Positions 62,020 through 64,000 of a stretch of DNA of 64,000 nt are shown in pieces; within the stretch, counting starts at the first letter, position 1, and every line of letters starts with the position of its first letter. The translations under genes and the position numbers were made by a program. The notes beneath the pieces are model-generated. The model was not told where the DNA came from, searched no databases, and saw only the letters and a program-made list of their open reading frames with translations. The stretch is from Raineyella antarctica (GTDB taxonomy: Bacteria; Actinomycetota; Actinomycetes; Propionibacteriales; Propionibacteriaceae), in contig NZ_FMYF01000003.1 of NCBI RefSeq assembly GCF_900092135.1, positions 62,001-126,000 of the forward strand, in the 5' to 3' direction.

Positions 62020-62847
62020 ATGGTCGCCCCCGTCGCCATCGTCACCGGAGGATCGTCCGGTATCGGCGAACTCACCGCACGCCAGCTCCATGCGAAGGGC
62101 TACCAGGTGTACGCCGTGGCGCGGCGTACGGACCGGCTGGCCGGCCTGGCGGAGAGCGGCGTGCACGTGCACGCGGTCGACCTGACCGAGGACGCCTCGA
62201 TGCGCGAACTCGTCGACCGGGTCCACGCCGAGCAGGGGCGGATCGACCTGCTGGTGAACAATGCCGGGTTCGGCGCGTTCGGCGCCGTGGAGACGGTGCC
62301 CCTGGCGGACGCGCGGGCCCAGTTCGAGGTCAACGTGTTCGGCCTGGCCCGGATGGCCCAGCTGGTCCTGCCGCACATGCGCGAGGTGGGCCGGGGCCGC
62401 ATCATCAACGTCTCCTCGATCGCCGGCTACGTCGCCGAGCCGTACGGAGGCTGGTACCACGCCTCCAAGCACGCCGTCGAGGGCCTGTCCGACTGCCTGC
62501 GCCTGGAGCTGCGGCCCTTCGGCATCGACGTGGTGCTGGTCGAGCCGGGTCCGGTGCGCACCGAGTGGAACGCGATCGCGGCGAAGTCGCTGGCCGACGC
62601 CTCCAGGGGCACCCCGTACGAGAAGCAGGCCCGGGCGACCCGTCGGGCCCTGAAGTCGATGAACTCCAGCCTGCTGTCAGTCCCGGCCTCGCGGGTCTCG
62701 GACGTGATCGTGGAGGCCGCCCTGGACGACGACCCGCGGGCGCGCTACCCGGTCGGCCGGCGTGCCGCCGCCATCATCATGCTGGCCAAGTACCTGCCGA
62801 CCCGGGCCGTCGACGCGCTCACCGGCCTGCTCTACCACTCCCGCTGA
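62020..62847 (+). CDS. Short-chain dehydrogenase/reductase
   Basis: A 275-residue classical SDR: TGGSSGIG cofactor motif near residue 9, LLVNNAG, a catalytic Ser in NVSSIAGYV, and YHASK supplying Tyr and Lys. The residue after the second strand (ARRTDRL) suggests NADP(H). AAGGA lies 9 bases before ATG 62020; TAGGGT at 61982-61987 may be the -10. Substrate unknown. Confidence 0.88.
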   Translation: MVAPVAIVTGGSSGIGELTARQLHAKGYQVYAVARRTDRLAGLAESGVHVHAVDLTEDASMRELVDRVHAEQGRIDLLVNNAGFGAFGAVETVPLADARAQFEVNVFGLARMAQLVLPHMREVGRGRIINVSSIAGYVAEPYGGWYHASKHAVEGLSDCLRLELRPFGIDVVLVEPGPVRTEWNAIAAKSLADASRGTPYEKQARATRRALKSMNSSLLSVPASRVSDVIVEAALDDDPRARYPVGRRAAAIIMLAKYLPTRAVDALTGLLYHSR

Positions 62848-62860
62848 GGCGGCCGGCCGG

Positions 62861-63730
62861 TCAGGACCCGGTGAGTCGGCGCGCCAGCCACTGGCTGGCC
62901 TGGGCCAGGGTGTCGCCCTGCAGGGCGTTCTCGGGCAGCGCACCCTGGCCGCCGAGGAAGACCTGGGTGCCGGGTGAGACCTCCAGGAGGGCTGCGATGA
63001 CCTCGGCGGCGGCGACGTTGTCCTCCACCCGGGGCGTCCCGACAATGGCGGCGTCCGGGCGGATCGTACGCACGGCATCGGCCCAGCTGGAGACCGGGAG
63101 GTCCGCGCCGAGGTAGGTGACGCGCAGCCCCGCGCGCCGGAGCATGGTGGCGAACGCGAGGGCAGCGATCTGGTGGCGCGAACCCGGGGCCAGCCCGACC
63201 ACGACGTGTGGGGCGAAGCGGGCGTTCCCGGCCGCATCGAAGGCGGCGGCCAGGCGGCGCATCACGCCGGAGCTGATGAAGTGCTCCTCCGCCACACCCA
63301 GGTCGCCGGCGGCCCAGGCGTTGCCGACCTCCCGCATGGCCTTCATCAGCCAGACGTCGACGACGTACTCGAAGCCCGCGGTGGTGAAGGCGGCCACCAG
63401 CGTCTCCTCCAGAGCCACGGCATCGAAGCTCCGCGCCGCCTCCACCAGCGCTCCCGGGGCGGGCAACCCCGCCGGTGCCCCGGTCGGCTCCTCGCCCTGG
63501 TGCCGGTGGGCACCCCTGCCCGCCCGGACCTCCTCGGCGGCCTGTGCGGGCTGCATGCCCGCCGCGACCAGGCCGGACATCGTCCGGAGCGAGTCCAGGT
63601 CCGCATCGTCGTAGAGCCGGTAGCCGACGTCGGAGCGCGAGGGGTGCACGACCCCATAGCGCTGCTCCCACGCGCGCAACGTGGCCGGAGCCAGCCCCAG
63701 CTTCTCGGAGACCCACTTGATGGTGTACAC
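62861..63730 (-). CDS. MerR-family regulator with cobalamin-binding domain (LitR/CarH-like)
   Basis: A 289-residue regulator: a MerR winged helix (IKWVSEKLGLAPATLRAWEQ), a four-helix B12-binding cap with the W-x9-EH motif (WAAGDLGVAEEH), and a C-terminal Rossmann domain with APGSRHQIAALAF, where the lower-ligand His is kept but the usual Glu (ExH) is Ser. CarH/LitR proteins are light sensors using adenosylcobalamin. GTG 63730 lies just after GGAGGG with tight spacing. Divergent from a lipoprotein gene. Confidence 0.82.
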   Translation of the reverse strand: MYTIKWVSEKLGLAPATLRAWEQRYGVVHPSRSDVGYRLYDDADLDSLRTMSGLVAAGMQPAQAAEEVRAGRGAHRHQGEEPTGAPAGLPAPGALVEAARSFDAVALEETLVAAFTTAGFEYVVDVWLMKAMREVGNAWAAGDLGVAEEHFISSGVMRRLAAAFDAAGNARFAPHVVVGLAPGSRHQIAALAFATMLRRAGLRVTYLGADLPVSSWADAVRTIRPDAAIVGTPRVEDNVAAAEVIAALLEVSPGTQVFLGGQGALPENALQGDTLAQASQWLARRLTGS

Positions 63731-63832
63731 AAACCCTCCCGGCAGCACTCTACAGACATGCGACACCCTCTTGACATACCTTACACAGAGTTTGCACAAT
63801 GGTTCTACAAACCTTAGTGAAAGGCCCCAGTC
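63731..63832. promoter_or_regulatory. Divergent regulatory region of the MerR/B12 regulator and the lipoprotein
   Basis: Plus strand: TTGACA (63771-63776), 18-bp spacer, CACAAT (63795-63800) as promoter of the lipoprotein. ACATACCTTA (63774-63783) and ACAAACCTTA (63807-63816) are near-identical direct repeats starting 33 bp apart, one over the -35 and one near the start site; ACAAACCCTC (63729-63738) is a weaker third copy. GTGTACAC at 63724-63731 is a palindrome over the regulator's start codon. Likely operator sites for the MerR regulator. Confidence 0.6.
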
Positions 63833-64000
63833 ATGAAGCGTTCCATCGCCGCTGCCGGAATCGCCAGCCTGGCCCTGTTCCTCGGAGCCTGCTCCTCCGG
63901 CACCAGCACTACCTCGACCACCACCCCGACACCGATGGCCACCACCTCGACCATGGAGTCCACCCCCACCCCCTCCACCCAGGCGAGCCCCACCGGGGAC
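63833..64000 (+). CDS. Lipoprotein, N-terminus only (cut by window end)
   Basis: ATG 63833 opens MKRSIAAAGIASLALFLGAC, a lipoprotein signal with lipobox LGAC, then a Thr/Ser/Pro-rich spacer running off the window. GAAAGG lies 8 bases upstream. Divergent from the MerR/B12 regulator, with putative operators in its promoter, so probably a target of it. Mature domain not visible. In Streptomyces lit clusters a lipoprotein gene (litA) is also near litR, but identity here is unknown. Confidence 0.75.
   Translation, partial: MKRSIAAAGIASLALFLGACSSGTSTTSTTTPTPMATTSTMESTPTPSTQASPTGD

Overview
The window is chromosomal backbone from a high-GC actinobacterium. Codons end almost always in G or C, GTG starts are common, and WhiB, SARP, GlxR/Crp-type and PF07332 proteins are present. 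Gene order matches two blocks of the Mycobacterium tuberculosis chromosome as I remember it: Rv3654c-Rv3660c (Tad-like pilus genes and ssd) plus Rv3672c-Rv3683 (NUDIX, TlpA, nth, crp, MBL, RidA, whiB4, ponA2, metallophosphoesterase), then lysC, recR, ybaB, dnaX, SRP RNA and tRNA-Ser. Gene content suggests Propionibacteriaceae or a relative, but this is an inference. I saw no prophage, insertion sequence, CRISPR array or origin.

Layout. 1-6.4 kb: an AfsR-like SARP ATPase, small conserved proteins, and a GntR regulator fused to a SnoaL/DUF4440-type domain. 6.4-11.8 kb: a compact minus-strand Tad/Flp-type pilus operon (ssd, tadA, tadB, tadC, DUF4244 pilin, two TadE-like proteins). 12.2-25.8 kb: methyltransferase, RND exporter, holin-like membrane protein, NUDIX, TlpA lipoprotein, endonuclease III, Crp, DUF4177, RidA, MBL, WhiB4, PonA2 and metallophosphoesterase. 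25.9-37 kb: tRNA-Pro, hemolysin III, a PLD-like protein, KtrB/KtrA K+ uptake, a GPH-type sugar transporter, enoyl-CoA hydratase, a TauE/SafE exporter with an unusual leader, AzlCD, a six-hairpin-like protein and a lipocalin-like protein. 37-53 kb: aspartokinase with an internal beta start, two exported proteins, DUF1707, IleS under a T-box, HAD, RecR, YbaB, ADH, nitronate monooxygenase, DnaX, SRP RNA and tRNA-Ser. 53-64 kb: an M20 amidohydrolase/MFS pair, AEC transporter, DUF427, a 37-codon small gene with its own promoter and terminator, DUF2993, HerA-like ATPase, VapB-like and LytR_C proteins, SDR, and a MerR/B12 regulator divergent from a lipoprotein cut by the window end.

Most of the interesting material is regulatory. 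A leaderless 33-codon upstream ORF overlaps a composite hairpin ahead of the TauE/SafE gene. A complete small transcription unit lies at 58.2-58.5 kb. Pairs of DnaA-box-like sequences with identical 30-bp spacing lie ahead of both promoters of the pilus/ssd cluster. About ten genes show the same leaderless-start pattern, TAnnnT followed by 6-7 nt and then the start codon. Long perfect hairpins separate many convergent genes.
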